Source of the DNA: Candidatus Omnitrophota bacterium | GTDB lineage: Bacteria; Omnitrophota; Gorgyraeia; 2-01-FULL-45-10 | Assembly (NCBI GenBank): GCA_026387165.1 | Contig: JAPLMG010000080.1 | Coordinates: forward strand, 1 to 13,807 | DNA: 13,807 nt | Direction: 5' to 3' | Part shown: positions 6,692 through 13,538 of the stretch, piece by piece | Layout: every line of letters begins with the position of its first letter | Position numbering within the stretch: position 1 is the first letter of the stretch | Program-made: the position numbers and the translations under genes | Notes under the pieces: model-generated | What the model saw: only the letters and a program-made list of their open reading frames with translations | Told to the model about the DNA's origin: nothing | Databases searched by the model: none

Positions 6692-7462
6692 TCACCACCC
6701 CCGGACATACTCGATAAAAAGCAGCACCTTCTTCGCATCTTCCGGAGAAAATACAAACTGCTCCACGTCTCTGGATAAAAGCTTAAAATCAAACTTAGCA
6801 CTTCGTTCAAGCAGGGCTGATTTAAGCATCTCCTTATTTTCAATACCGGCGCGCTCCTTTAAATATGCAAAATCTGCCTTTGCTTTGCCGGCCAAAAAGA
6901 GAGCGTCATAAAAATCTCTGCCCATCGCCCGTTTACGGGCAAGGATAGCATAAAACTTCTGTGCCAGCAAAATATCAACAGGAACAACGCTGATATTCGT
7001 AAAAACATCAAACTTATTAATGAATACATGCTCGGCGGAATATTTAAAATTCTGCGGCTCAGCGTCGAGTTTAATTAAAATATTTTCGTCCTTATGGCCG
7101 GAAAGCCCTTCATCAAACAAAACTCCCATAACCTTGATATCCGCGCTAAAAGCCCTCTTAAACGAAGTGCCGGCTTGGATAACATATCCCTCCAAAGCAA
7201 GCTTCTTCGCCACCCCTTGAGTCAAAGCGCTAAAGTCATCCTTCGTCAGTCCCCGGTTATCAAAATCCAGATCCTCGGAAAACCTGGGCAGCCCATGCAC
7301 GATATGAATTGCCGTGCCTCCCATAAAGACCAGCTTTTGCCCATATCGACCGGCAAATACCGCTTCCAGTATCTTATAATGTAAATACTCCCGTAAAAGA
7401 TTACGTTTAAAATGCCGCAACTGTTCAGGAAAAAATGATTCTATCTGCTTAAGTTCAAGCAT
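6692..7462 (-). CDS. abiEii: AbiEii/AbiGii-family nucleotidyltransferase toxin
   Basis: This 256-residue protein carries the minimal nucleotidyltransferase signature of the AbiEii family. GGTA at about residues 48-51 is followed by a HGLPRFSEDLDFD block with acidic residues near 65 and 67. A basic KLDAEP region and PVDILLAQKFYAILARKR follow, then a helical C-terminal domain. Characterised AbiEii proteins are toxin components of type IV toxin-antitoxin and phage abortive-infection modules; related enzymes modify tRNA ends. Here it follows the AbiEi-like gene with an 8-bp overlap (7455-7462), the usual antitoxin-then-toxin order. All core motif residues appear intact, so it is probably functional. 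The module sits between two glycosyltransferase genes and ends without a visible terminator before the GT9 start. Confidence 0.92.
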   Translation of the reverse strand: MLELKQIESFFPEQLRHFKRNLLREYLHYKILEAVFAGRYGQKLVFMGGTAIHIVHGLPRFSEDLDFDNRGLTKDDFSALTQGVAKKLALEGYVIQAGTSFKRAFSADIKVMGVLFDEGLSGHKDENILIKLDAEPQNFKYSAEHVFINKFDVFTNISVVPVDILLAQKFYAILARKRAMGRDFYDALFLAGKAKADFAYLKERAGIENKEMLKSALLERSAKFDFKLLSRDVEQFVFSPEDAKKVLLFIEYVRGW

Positions 7463-8072
7463 GTTTAATATACTCCCAAAAATTATTTACCCTGCGCTTC
7501 AAAGATACCTGCGCATACACATCCAAATAGCCATTGATCTTATCGCGATTCATAAGCTTAAGAAATGCCTCGCGATTAATGCGCAGAGATTCAAAGCTTG
7601 CGGCATCGCGAAGCTCAGTCTTAATATAAAAAAGGTCCAGAAATGCCTTTTCCGGAGAAGCCAGCTTAAACAACTTTTCATCATTCTTCAAGAAGTCAAA
7701 GCCGAAATACAACTTTGGACGGATAGTCCTGTAAATAAAATCCCCTATCGGAGTTTTAAAATGGCTGGTTTTGCGAGTTGACGTGGAAGTAATTCCATAA
7801 ACGCTTTCCGGAATCAATCCATGATAAGAAAGCGCCATTTCGAATGAAACATACGAAGGCGCGTAAATCCGATTGGCAATCTCAAAAAGAACCTTCTCAT
7901 TAAGAGCCCGATCGGCAAAAACGTAATACCCCTTAATTACCTTGCGAATATAGCCCTTTTTCTGCCATTCGTTAAGCCGCCTGCGATGAAACGCAGGATC
8001 AGATTGCCGTATGTCAGCGAGAGAAAAGACCGTGAATGGCCCTACTATCTTTTGAAATTCAATATAATTCAT
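7455..8072 (-). CDS. abiEi: AbiEi-type winged-helix antitoxin and regulator
   Basis: The N-terminal region (residues about 5-55, NYIEFQKIV to GYIRKVIKGYYVF) has the winged helix-turn-helix character of AbiEi/transcriptional-regulator antitoxins. It is followed by the conserved YVSFEMALSYHGLIPE block and an ASPEKAFLDL segment typical of the family's C-terminal domain. AbiEi proteins neutralise AbiEii and repress their own promoter. The frame is open to 8126, but that codon lies upstream of the -10 element. ATG 8072 is about 30 bases after the predicted transcription start with AGAG upstream, giving 205 residues, so it is chosen. The gene overlaps the toxin start by 8 bp. Inverted and direct repeats upstream are candidate AbiEi binding sites. 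Confidence 0.9.
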   Translation of the reverse strand: MNYIEFQKIVGPFTVFSLADIRQSDPAFHRRRLNEWQKKGYIRKVIKGYYVFADRALNEKVLFEIANRIYAPSYVSFEMALSYHGLIPESVYGITSTSTRKTSHFKTPIGDFIYRTIRPKLYFGFDFLKNDEKLFKLASPEKAFLDLFYIKTELRDAASFESLRINREAFLKLMNRDKINGYLDVYAQVSLKRRVNNFWEYIKHA

Positions 8073-8109
8073 ATATTTCTCTAAAGTGCTATTTATAACA
8101 TCTATAAGA

Positions 8110-8138
8110 AATATACCATGGAGCAATCAAATTGTCAA
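8110..8138 (-). promoter_or_regulatory. Sigma70-type promoter of the abiE module
   Basis: On the minus strand, TTGACA (8138-8133) and TATATT (8115-8110) are separated by exactly 17 bases. Transcription would start near 8103, leaving about 30 untranslated bases before ATG 8072. An 8-bp direct repeat ATTTGATT (copies 19 bp apart, about 8151-8144 and 8132-8125) brackets the -35 and could be part of an operator. Confidence 0.8.
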
Positions 8139-8161
8139 GGTTGAATCAAATATTCGCTTCA

Positions 8162-8182
8162 CCATCTTCTATCATAAGATGG
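8162..8182. promoter_or_regulatory. Candidate AbiEi operator palindrome
   Basis: Perfect 7-bp arms CCATCTT (8162-8168) and AAGATGG (8176-8182) flank a 7-base centre, 24 bp upstream of the abiE -35. No T-run follows on either strand, which argues against a terminator. Binding by AbiEi is inferred from known autorepression in the family. Confidence 0.45.
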
Positions 8183-8214
8183 CTAATATACGAGGGTTTA
8201 ACATGGCAATATTG

Positions 8215-8256
8215 GCTACAATACAAGGTCAATTAGCTACAATACAAGGTCAATTA
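8215..8256. repeat. Perfect 21-bp tandem duplication across a stop codon
   Basis: Two identical adjacent copies of a 21-bp unit (8215-8235 and 8236-8256; it starts GCTACAATAC and ends GGTCAATTA) cover the last codons and TAG of the GT2-GT9 gene. Because the TAG is in the unit, the coding strand now carries two in-frame stop codons 21 bases apart. The perfect identity suggests a recent duplication. Confidence 0.9.
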
Positions 8257-10021
8257 TTGCTTTCATGACCTCTTCCACGCTTATATCCGACAAGCTCTTC
8301 TTCTCAATAACAACATTACCCTCACCCCACGGACCCCATCTCTTGGGCCCCTTGCCCGGCATGTCGTTCCTGAATAGAGCGATCACGGGAGTCCCGACAG
8401 CACAAGCGAGATGGATAGGGCCGCTATCTCCCGAGATAAGCAGTTTTGATTTCTTCAGTATTGATGCCAGCTCGACCAGCGTTGTCTTACCTGTTAAGTT
8501 ATCTATACGCTTGTCGAAATTATTGAAGATCGCGCTTTTCTGCAGCTCTTCGGGTCCGCCTACAATCAAAACACCCGAATTCGTTTCTTTCACTATTCTT
8601 AGCGCAAGTTCGCGGAATCGCTCTTCCGGCCATTGCTTCGCGGGATCGCTCGTCCATGGATGAATAGCAATGGTATTGTCGAAAAACTCTTCATGGTCAT
8701 TGCGATGCAAAGGGATTCCTTCGCCCGTCATTGCGAGGCCGAACGATAGTGAGGCCGAAGCAATCTCGCTTTTAAAGATTGCTTCGTCGGAAAATAATCT
8801 TACAGCATCCTCCTCGCAATGACGACTCGCTACCCCTGCAAGCTTAACAAGATCGAGATTGTACTCCACTTCATGCTTTTGGCCAAGATGCTTCAAATCC
8901 GATTTTCTCTTTGTCAGCAAGAAGCTCCATTTATGGTCATATCCTATTCTTTCAGGAATATTTGCTAAATAAGCAGCTATGTTCGTATCTTTAGACGGAT
9001 TCATAATGATGGCGATATCGATATCTTTCTTTTTTAGAAAAAAGCTGAATCTGATGGTCTCGAATAAAGAGTGTTTGCCATTTTTCCATATTATAACTTC
9101 ATCGGCATGGGGCACTTTACCGGCCAGTTCTTTAACGTAAGGATCGACCGCTAAAATGATTTTCGATTCTTTAAAAGTCTCTTTTACCGCCCTGATAGCG
9201 GGAATATTGAGCAGAAATTCGCCGAACCTGTCATTACGCACAATAAGGATTTTTTTTCGGTTTTTTGTCCTCTCCCAGACCTTGGCCCACTTAAGAAAAT
9301 GGACATACGAGGAAAGGATAGCGAATATAAGCCCATGGAGACCTTCTTTGTAACCCTTTTTGTTAAAATAGATCTTCCTGAATAACTTGGCGGGCTTAAC
9401 TTTAAGGTTGTACTTGATCTTTTTTCTGGTAAGATCCTTTTCCTGATCTATAATATCGGCTGCCTGCAGATCCGTATAGCGATTTTGCCGCTCAATAAAC
9501 TCCGAAATACTGTCAAAAGGTATATGCAGCATATCGGCATCTATAAAGCCCACATTGCCGTTGACGACCATCTTCTCATGCACCCTTCCTTCGTATCGCG
9601 CGCTGAGATTCTTAAACAGGTGCTGGGACCAGTGATACCATCCTCCATAAGTGAACTCATGGCCTAAGAATACGTTCTTTCTTCTGAATTTAAACGCCGC
9701 GCATTTTGTTCCCGGCAGTATCTCATCGCATTTTTTCTTGAAGGCGTCTGAGACAATTTCATCACTATCGAGCTGCAGTACCCAATCACTCGATGCTTTT
9801 TCTGTGCCGAAGTTTCTCTCTTCGGCAAAAGATCCGGAAAATGCATGAAAATATACTTTAGCGCCGAACCGCTTCGCGATATCGGCCGTCTTATCCGTGC
9901 TCCCTCCGTCTACAAGAAGGATCTCATCCGCCCAACCGGCGAGAGATTCCAGGCACTTCTCTATCTTCTTCTCAGAGTTTTTTGATAATATGACTGCGGA
10001 GATCGAATAGTTCTTTGTCAT
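8237..10021 (-). CDS. GT2-GT9 fusion glycosyltransferase with in-frame palindromic insert
   Basis: This is a 594-residue two-domain enzyme. Residues 1-250 form an LpsC/WaaE-like GT2 domain (SAVILSKN, LLVDGGSTDKT near 37-45, LQLDSDE near 82-88, TYGGWYHWSQH, GRVHEK). From about 256 a complete GT9 heptosyltransferase follows, with ILIVRNDRFGEFLLNIPA, IAIHPWTSDPAKQWPEERF, NLTGKTTLVEL and ISGDSGPIHLACAVG. Both usually occur as separate proteins, so one chain may add two consecutive sugars. Residues about 399-445 are derived from a type A element plus a partial second copy, located in the linker between the two GT9 Rossmann halves. ATG 10021 is preferred because the GT2 domain starts there; the longer frame (10057) begins inside a repeat. 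The gene overlaps the ligase frame by 50 bases, and a 21-bp tandem duplication covers its stop. Confidence 0.87.
   Translation of the reverse strand: MTKNYSISAVILSKNSEKKIEKCLESLAGWADEILLVDGGSTDKTADIAKRFGAKVYFHAFSGSFAEERNFGTEKASSDWVLQLDSDEIVSDAFKKKCDEILPGTKCAAFKFRRKNVFLGHEFTYGGWYHWSQHLFKNLSARYEGRVHEKMVVNGNVGFIDADMLHIPFDSISEFIERQNRYTDLQAADIIDQEKDLTRKKIKYNLKVKPAKLFRKIYFNKKGYKEGLHGLIFAILSSYVHFLKWAKVWERTKNRKKILIVRNDRFGEFLLNIPAIRAVKETFKESKIILAVDPYVKELAGKVPHADEVIIWKNGKHSLFETIRFSFFLKKKDIDIAIIMNPSKDTNIAAYLANIPERIGYDHKWSFLLTKRKSDLKHLGQKHEVEYNLDLVKLAGVASRHCEEDAVRLFSDEAIFKSEIASASLSFGLAMTGEGIPLHRNDHEEFFDNTIAIHPWTSDPAKQWPEERFRELALRIVKETNSGVLIVGGPEELQKSAIFNNFDKRIDNLTGKTTLVELASILKKSKLLISGDSGPIHLACAVGTPVIALFRNDMPGKGPKRWGPWGEGNVVIEKKSLSDISVEEVMKAIIDLVL
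8696..8705. repeat. Half type A element next to A3
   Basis: GTCATTGCGA appears about 21 bases outside the left end of A3 without a matching partner. It encodes the RND residues of the HRNDHEEF segment in the fusion protein. It looks like the remnant of an earlier insertion into which A3 landed. Confidence 0.55.
8726..8824. repeat. Type A palindromic element A3, 99 bp, inside the GT2-GT9 gene
   Basis: The 13-bp terminal inverted repeats CGTCATTGCGAGG (8726-8738) and CCTCGCAATGACG (8812-8824) are perfect. The internal arms CGAAGCAATCT (8756-8766) and AGATTGCTTCG (8776-8786) flank a 9-base loop. The length is 33 codons and the host frame stays open. Confidence 0.9.
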
Positions 10022-11345
10022 GCAATTGTATCTCTGTTCGATTTTGATCATTGTCATTCCCGCGGAAGCGGGAATCTAACGGAATATTGTTTATGGATGC
10101 CCGTTCCCCGTTTTCACGGGGACAAGTTTCGCGGGCATGACATTCTTCTACTTTTTCTTCTTCAAGATATTTATTTAACGACACCAAATACGCGGTCATT
10201 ACCCAGAAGAGCGTTATAAGTTTAAGAGAAAAAAGGTTTGTGTCTAAACCGGACTGGATCAAGAACGCGATATATCCTGCGGTTAGGCCTAAAAGTATAA
10301 GGCCCTCGAGGCCCTTTTGCATCTTCTTTCTCATATCGCGCAACGTTATTCTTAAGACAGCAAAGATTATGGACAGGAACGCCAAAAGACCGAAGATGCC
10401 TATCTCCGACCACATCTGAAGATACGAGTTATGTGAGTACATAATACCCCAATATACCGATGGTTTATATTGAGGGAAATATCTGGAAAACGTATTTATA
10501 CCGAACCCAAAAAATGGATGCGCCTTGACCATATTCCAGGTGCCCTTCCACAGCTGTGTTCTTTCCCATACTGTGTTCTGCTCAAGGGCAAAAAGGCTTT
10601 TAAGACGGTCAAAACCATGCGGCAATAGCATAACGAGTAATATCATTGCCAAGGGGACTGCGATTGTTACTTTCCTCTTGTAGAAAAAAAAGTATATTAC
10701 TATGCCTACAATGAATCCCAACCATGCCCCCCTGGAAGAGGTTTTAAAGAGGCAATAAGCGCCCAGGATACAGTTCATTATAAGAAAGGCCCTCTGGCCT
10801 CTTTTGATAGAAGAACTGAAAAAACAGAGGGTCAAAGGTAGAATGAGTATTATATATGCTCCAAAGTCATTCGGATGGACAAATGACGCCTGTATTCTAC
10901 GTAAACAATCATCCTTGATAAATTCCTTATGCCTTAATAGATCAAAGCCGTATATCGACTGAAAAATTCCGTTAAGAAATGTAACGCAAGCCACGATCAT
11001 CAATACCCAAAAAGTTCTTTTCAGCCTTTTTGCATCCGACTGGAAAAAGTCGATAAGAGCGAAGTACAGGAACGTGAATTTCACAATACGCACAAACCCC
11101 CTCACGCTCTCACTGAAATACGCGCTTCTTAAGAATGTGATAAAGACTATGCCGCACAGTATATACAGCATGAGATTTATCGGCGAAGACAGGGGGAAAT
11201 ATTTTTTACAGAGTATCTTCTTTAAGATAAAGACGCCGATGATAATTCCGATGGTGATCTCTGAAAGAGAGTTAGAAAATGTTGATCCGAACAGGAAAAC
11301 CCACAGGGTAAACTCTGTAATATAGTTTAGGATGTTAATAGGCAT
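9972..11345 (-). CDS. O-antigen ligase/polymerase-like membrane protein (Wzy_C family)
   Basis: This is a polytopic membrane protein of 457 residues with about eleven hydrophobic segments. The TSSRGAWLG motif is followed by a large periplasmic loop with ERTQLWKGTWNMVKAHPFFG, GINTFSRYFPQY and HNSYLQMWSEIGIFG, the hallmark of the WaaL/Wzy_C superfamily. It would either join undecaprenyl-linked glycan to lipid A core or polymerise repeat units; sequence alone does not separate these. The start ATG 11345 overlaps the sugar-phosphotransferase end by 11 bp. The normal domain seems to end near EEEKVEE (residue 400). The remaining tail (residues about 402-457) comes from a type B element (10052-10142) and read-through into the next gene, so the natural stop was probably lost. 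Confidence 0.87.
   Translation of the reverse strand: MPINILNYITEFTLWVFLFGSTFSNSLSEITIGIIIGVFILKKILCKKYFPLSSPINLMLYILCGIVFITFLRSAYFSESVRGFVRIVKFTFLYFALIDFFQSDAKRLKRTFWVLMIVACVTFLNGIFQSIYGFDLLRHKEFIKDDCLRRIQASFVHPNDFGAYIILILPLTLCFFSSSIKRGQRAFLIMNCILGAYCLFKTSSRGAWLGFIVGIVIYFFFYKRKVTIAVPLAMILLVMLLPHGFDRLKSLFALEQNTVWERTQLWKGTWNMVKAHPFFGFGINTFSRYFPQYKPSVYWGIMYSHNSYLQMWSEIGIFGLLAFLSIIFAVLRITLRDMRKKMQKGLEGLILLGLTAGYIAFLIQSGLDTNLFSLKLITLFWVMTAYLVSLNKYLEEEKVEECHARETCPRENGERASINNIPLDSRFRGNDNDQNRTEIQLHDKELFDLRSHIIKKL
10052..10142. repeat. Type B palindromic element B3 at the end of the ligase gene
   Basis: The ends are TGTCAT (10052-10057) and ATGACA (10137-10142). The left hairpin TTCCCGC-ggaa-GCGGGAA is complete. 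The right hairpin (ATGCCCG ... CGGGCAT) has its loop expanded by an extra inner stem CCCCG-ttttca-CGGGG. At 91 bp it is not a multiple of three; it lies at the C-terminal end of the gene. Confidence 0.85.
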
Positions 11346-12738
11346 TTTTCAGCGCGAATAGCGACATCAGTATAACTTTCAAGTCGAACCATATCGACCA
11401 ATTCTCGGCGTAATACAGATCGTACTTGATACGTTCTTCTATAGGCGTTCCCTGCCTGAGGCCGTTCACCTGGGCCCACCCCGTCATACCGGCCTTTATA
11501 TGGTGCCTGCTCATATAGCGCGGGATCCCGTCCTTGAACTGATCGACAAAATAAGGCCTCTCAGGCCTCGGGCCCACCAAGCTCATATCTCCTTTAAGCA
11601 CATTAAATAATTGAGGAAGCTCATCTACATTATAACATCTCAAGAACTTTCCTATTCTCGTACAGCGCTCATCATCTTCCCGGGTAAAGACAGGGCCCGT
11701 CTTAGCCTCCGCGTCGGGGCGCATCGTCCTGAATTTATAGACCTTAAATATCCTCCCACCCTCCGTTACCCTCTCTTGAGAAAAAATAACTTTTCCTTTG
11801 GAATCTATCTTCACTATCAAAGCCACTATTGCAAGCAGAGGCGAAAAAAAGATTATTCCGGATAACGAACCAAAAAAATCTACGCCTCTTTTTAAAAATC
11901 TATTATACACGTGATTTAGCGGCGACTCTTTTATCCTGATAAGATTCAGGCCATCGATATTTTCGATCTCAAATTGCTGTATAAGAACGTCAAACAGGTC
12001 CGCCACTATCTTGAAAGAGACCATCCTCTTTTCGGCCTCAAGTATCATCGCTATCACCTTCTTTTTGGGGATCTCAAGATCCGATAATATAACCTCGTCC
12101 GGCTTCGCCTCATCCAACGCCTCTTCAAAATTTTCAATCGAGCCCAGATGTTTCGCCGATATGGGATAATCCTGCAAAACCTTCCTCGTAGCCAATATTC
12201 CCACGATATCACCGTAACGCTTAAAATAACGTTCATGCGATTTTATAATATCCATGCTTTCCGGTTTGCCTATTATGATTATCCTTTTTCTTGTCTTAGG
12301 TAGAATTCTTTTTTTGTAAAAGACGCTTAAGAGATACCTGGAAAAAGTTATTAGAATGATGAGATTCACCCATGTAATAAATATGAGCGAACGCGAATAC
12401 GTTCTCTCCCTGTAAAAGAACGTCCCCGCGAGCACAAAGAGCATCGTGACGCTCACGCTCTTAAATATCGAAAAACCGTGGTCTATGAATTTTTTAGTAG
12501 GATCCGGCCTGTAGAGGCTATAGGTATTCATCACAAGCACCAGAAGCAGCGCTATCCATAGTACCGGTAAGAAATAATTTTCTATGGAGGGAGCCCCCAG
12601 GGGCGTCGGAAACAGGTTGGAATGGAAGCGGATCTCGTATGAAAGAAAGAGGGCCAAAAATATCGCCGCAAAATCCCCAAGCATCAGGAGGCTTGAGAAG
12701 AATACATTCAATCTCTTTTTATTTAGTATCGCTATCAT
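11335..12738 (-). CDS. Polyprenyl-phosphate sugar-1-phosphate transferase (WbaP/WcaJ-like)
   Basis: This is the probable initiating enzyme of the pathway, transferring a sugar phosphate from a nucleotide sugar to undecaprenyl phosphate. In 467 residues it has about four N-terminal membrane segments (to about 140), a CoA-binding-like Rossmann region (RIIIIGKPE to about 250), and a C-terminal catalytic domain. That domain starts KRGVDFFGS, with a re-entrant or membrane helix at 293-310, FKVYKFRTM, the NVDELPQ catalytic Asp-Glu pair (about 372-373), and GDMSLVGPRPE. The order and motifs match the exopolysaccharide polyprenyl glycosylphosphotransferase family, with no residue visibly missing. ATG 12738 has AAGG seven bases upstream. 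It is the first gene of the polysaccharide operon. Confidence 0.93.
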   Translation of the reverse strand: MIAILNKKRLNVFFSSLLMLGDFAAIFLALFLSYEIRFHSNLFPTPLGAPSIENYFLPVLWIALLLVLVMNTYSLYRPDPTKKFIDHGFSIFKSVSVTMLFVLAGTFFYRERTYSRSLIFITWVNLIILITFSRYLLSVFYKKRILPKTRKRIIIIGKPESMDIIKSHERYFKRYGDIVGILATRKVLQDYPISAKHLGSIENFEEALDEAKPDEVILSDLEIPKKKVIAMILEAEKRMVSFKIVADLFDVLIQQFEIENIDGLNLIRIKESPLNHVYNRFLKRGVDFFGSLSGIIFFSPLLAIVALIVKIDSKGKVIFSQERVTEGGRIFKVYKFRTMRPDAEAKTGPVFTREDDERCTRIGKFLRCYNVDELPQLFNVLKGDMSLVGPRPERPYFVDQFKDGIPRYMSRHHIKAGMTGWAQVNGLRQGTPIEERIKYDLYYAENWSIWFDLKVILMSLFALKNAY

Positions 12739-12900
12739 ATGACTACCTTATACATCCTTATATACGTTTTTCCTACGTTTTTCCGTTAGAATAGTATTTT
12801 TCGAGGTCATTTATACACCCCCATCAGGTATCCATCAGGGGTTAAAACATACAAATACGATATTATAAATGGAATTTTAAGTTTCTTTTTTGCACACAGC
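12739..12900 (-). promoter_or_regulatory. Repeat-rich leader and promoter region of the polysaccharide operon
   Basis: Three head-to-tail motif pairs are seen on the plus strand: CCTTATA at 12746 and 12756, TACGTTTTTCC at 12763 and 12774 (adjacent, perfect 11-bp units), and CCATCAGG at 12821 and 12832. Each pair repeats every 10-11 bp, one helical turn. A possible -10 TATAAT lies at 12867-12862 (minus) with only a poor -35 (AAAAAG), which would give a leader of about 120 bases. No clear terminator for the preceding toxin-antitoxin pair is seen. Confidence 0.5.
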
Positions 12901-13230
12901 TTATTTCGTGGTAAGAAGTTTTTCTATTTCCGGATGTGCGTTGAGCTCTTGACGTATTCCCGTAATAACCCATATTCTCATTAGAGTCTGATAACCCAAT
13001 CCTTTGTATTTAGCAATGACCTTGGCTAGATCAATTTGACGCTGCCCCATCCTCAAAGTAAGCTGACGTTTTCTTTCTTCACGCCTTCCGGCAATTTTTT
13101 TTAAAAGGCTTGGAGCGAATTCAAACGGATCTTTCACCTCACTGAACTCACCGGAATAATTCAATGGGCTGTGCGTATCCCAAAAACGAGCCTCTTCTTT
13201 TTCCGTTTTAAATTTAGGCAGTTTCCTCAT
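12901..13230 (-). CDS. CopG-family antitoxin paired with BrnT
   Basis: From ATG 13230 this is a 109-residue protein. It opens RKLPKFKTEKEEARFWDTHS, the typical start of the CopG antitoxin family that accompanies BrnT toxins. Its C-terminal half (RKRQLTLRMGQRQIDLAK, then YKGLGYQTLMRIWVITGIR) has the strand-helix-helix pattern of a ribbon-helix-helix DNA-binding domain. It would bind and neutralise the toxin and repress the pair's promoter. The frame is open to 13293, but ATG 13230 is chosen because GGGGTGAG lies about seven bases upstream and the family's N-terminus begins there. It starts seven bases after the toxin stop. Confidence 0.88.
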   Translation of the reverse strand: MRKLPKFKTEKEEARFWDTHSPLNYSGEFSEVKDPFEFAPSLLKKIAGRREERKRQLTLRMGQRQIDLAKVIAKYKGLGYQTLMRIWVITGIRQELNAHPEIEKLLTTK

Positions 13231-13237
13231 ATTTATC

Positions 13238-13510
13238 TCACCCCTTTCTCTTTTTATAATAACGCTTTTCTTTCTCATCCATATCTCTGGCACTAATCAC
13301 TCTTATCCGGCTACTATCTTTAATCACAAAAATTATAAAGAGATATCTTCCTTCTTCTGTAACAGCATAAGCAATATATTTATCTTCCCTGGTTCTTTGA
13401 TAGAAAGGCTTACCTAATAGAATTGCCTCCTCTACTTCGAAAATAGCAACTCCATGTTCAGCTATATGGTTTTCATTTTTCTCATCCCAGTCAAAACTAT
13501 GAATGCGCAT
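13238..13510 (-). CDS. brnT: BrnT-family ribonuclease toxin
   Basis: This 90-residue protein has the BrnT family layout: an N-terminal FDWDEKNENHIAEHGVAI block, a short helix EVEEAILLGKP, a central beta region with YAVTEEGRYLFIIFVI, and the C-terminal IRVISARDMDEKEKRYYK helix. BrnT proteins have a RelE-like fold and act as ribonucleases in stress-responsive toxin-antitoxin pairs. The toxin is encoded first, as usual for brnT-brnA-type operons. The frame opens at TTG 13513, but ATG 13510 is preferred because GGAG is six bases upstream and the predicted transcription start lies about 22 bases before it. Confidence 0.9.
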   Translation of the reverse strand: MRIHSFDWDEKNENHIAEHGVAIFEVEEAILLGKPFYQRTREDKYIAYAVTEEGRYLFIIFVIKDSSRIRVISARDMDEKEKRYYKKRKG

Positions 13511-13538
13511 CAAGGGCTCCGCTTCTTGCTCTATTACA

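Noticed and set aside
8073..8126. Longer start for the AbiEi gene at 8126
   Set aside because: It would place the start codon upstream of the -10 box of the consensus promoter, so the transcript would not contain it.
10022..10057. Longer start for the GT2-GT9 gene at ATG 10057
   Set aside because: This ATG is the reverse complement of the repeat's own TGTCAT end, and the extra twelve residues have no counterpart in GT2 proteins. ATG 10021 is preferred, although its ribosome-binding site is also weak.
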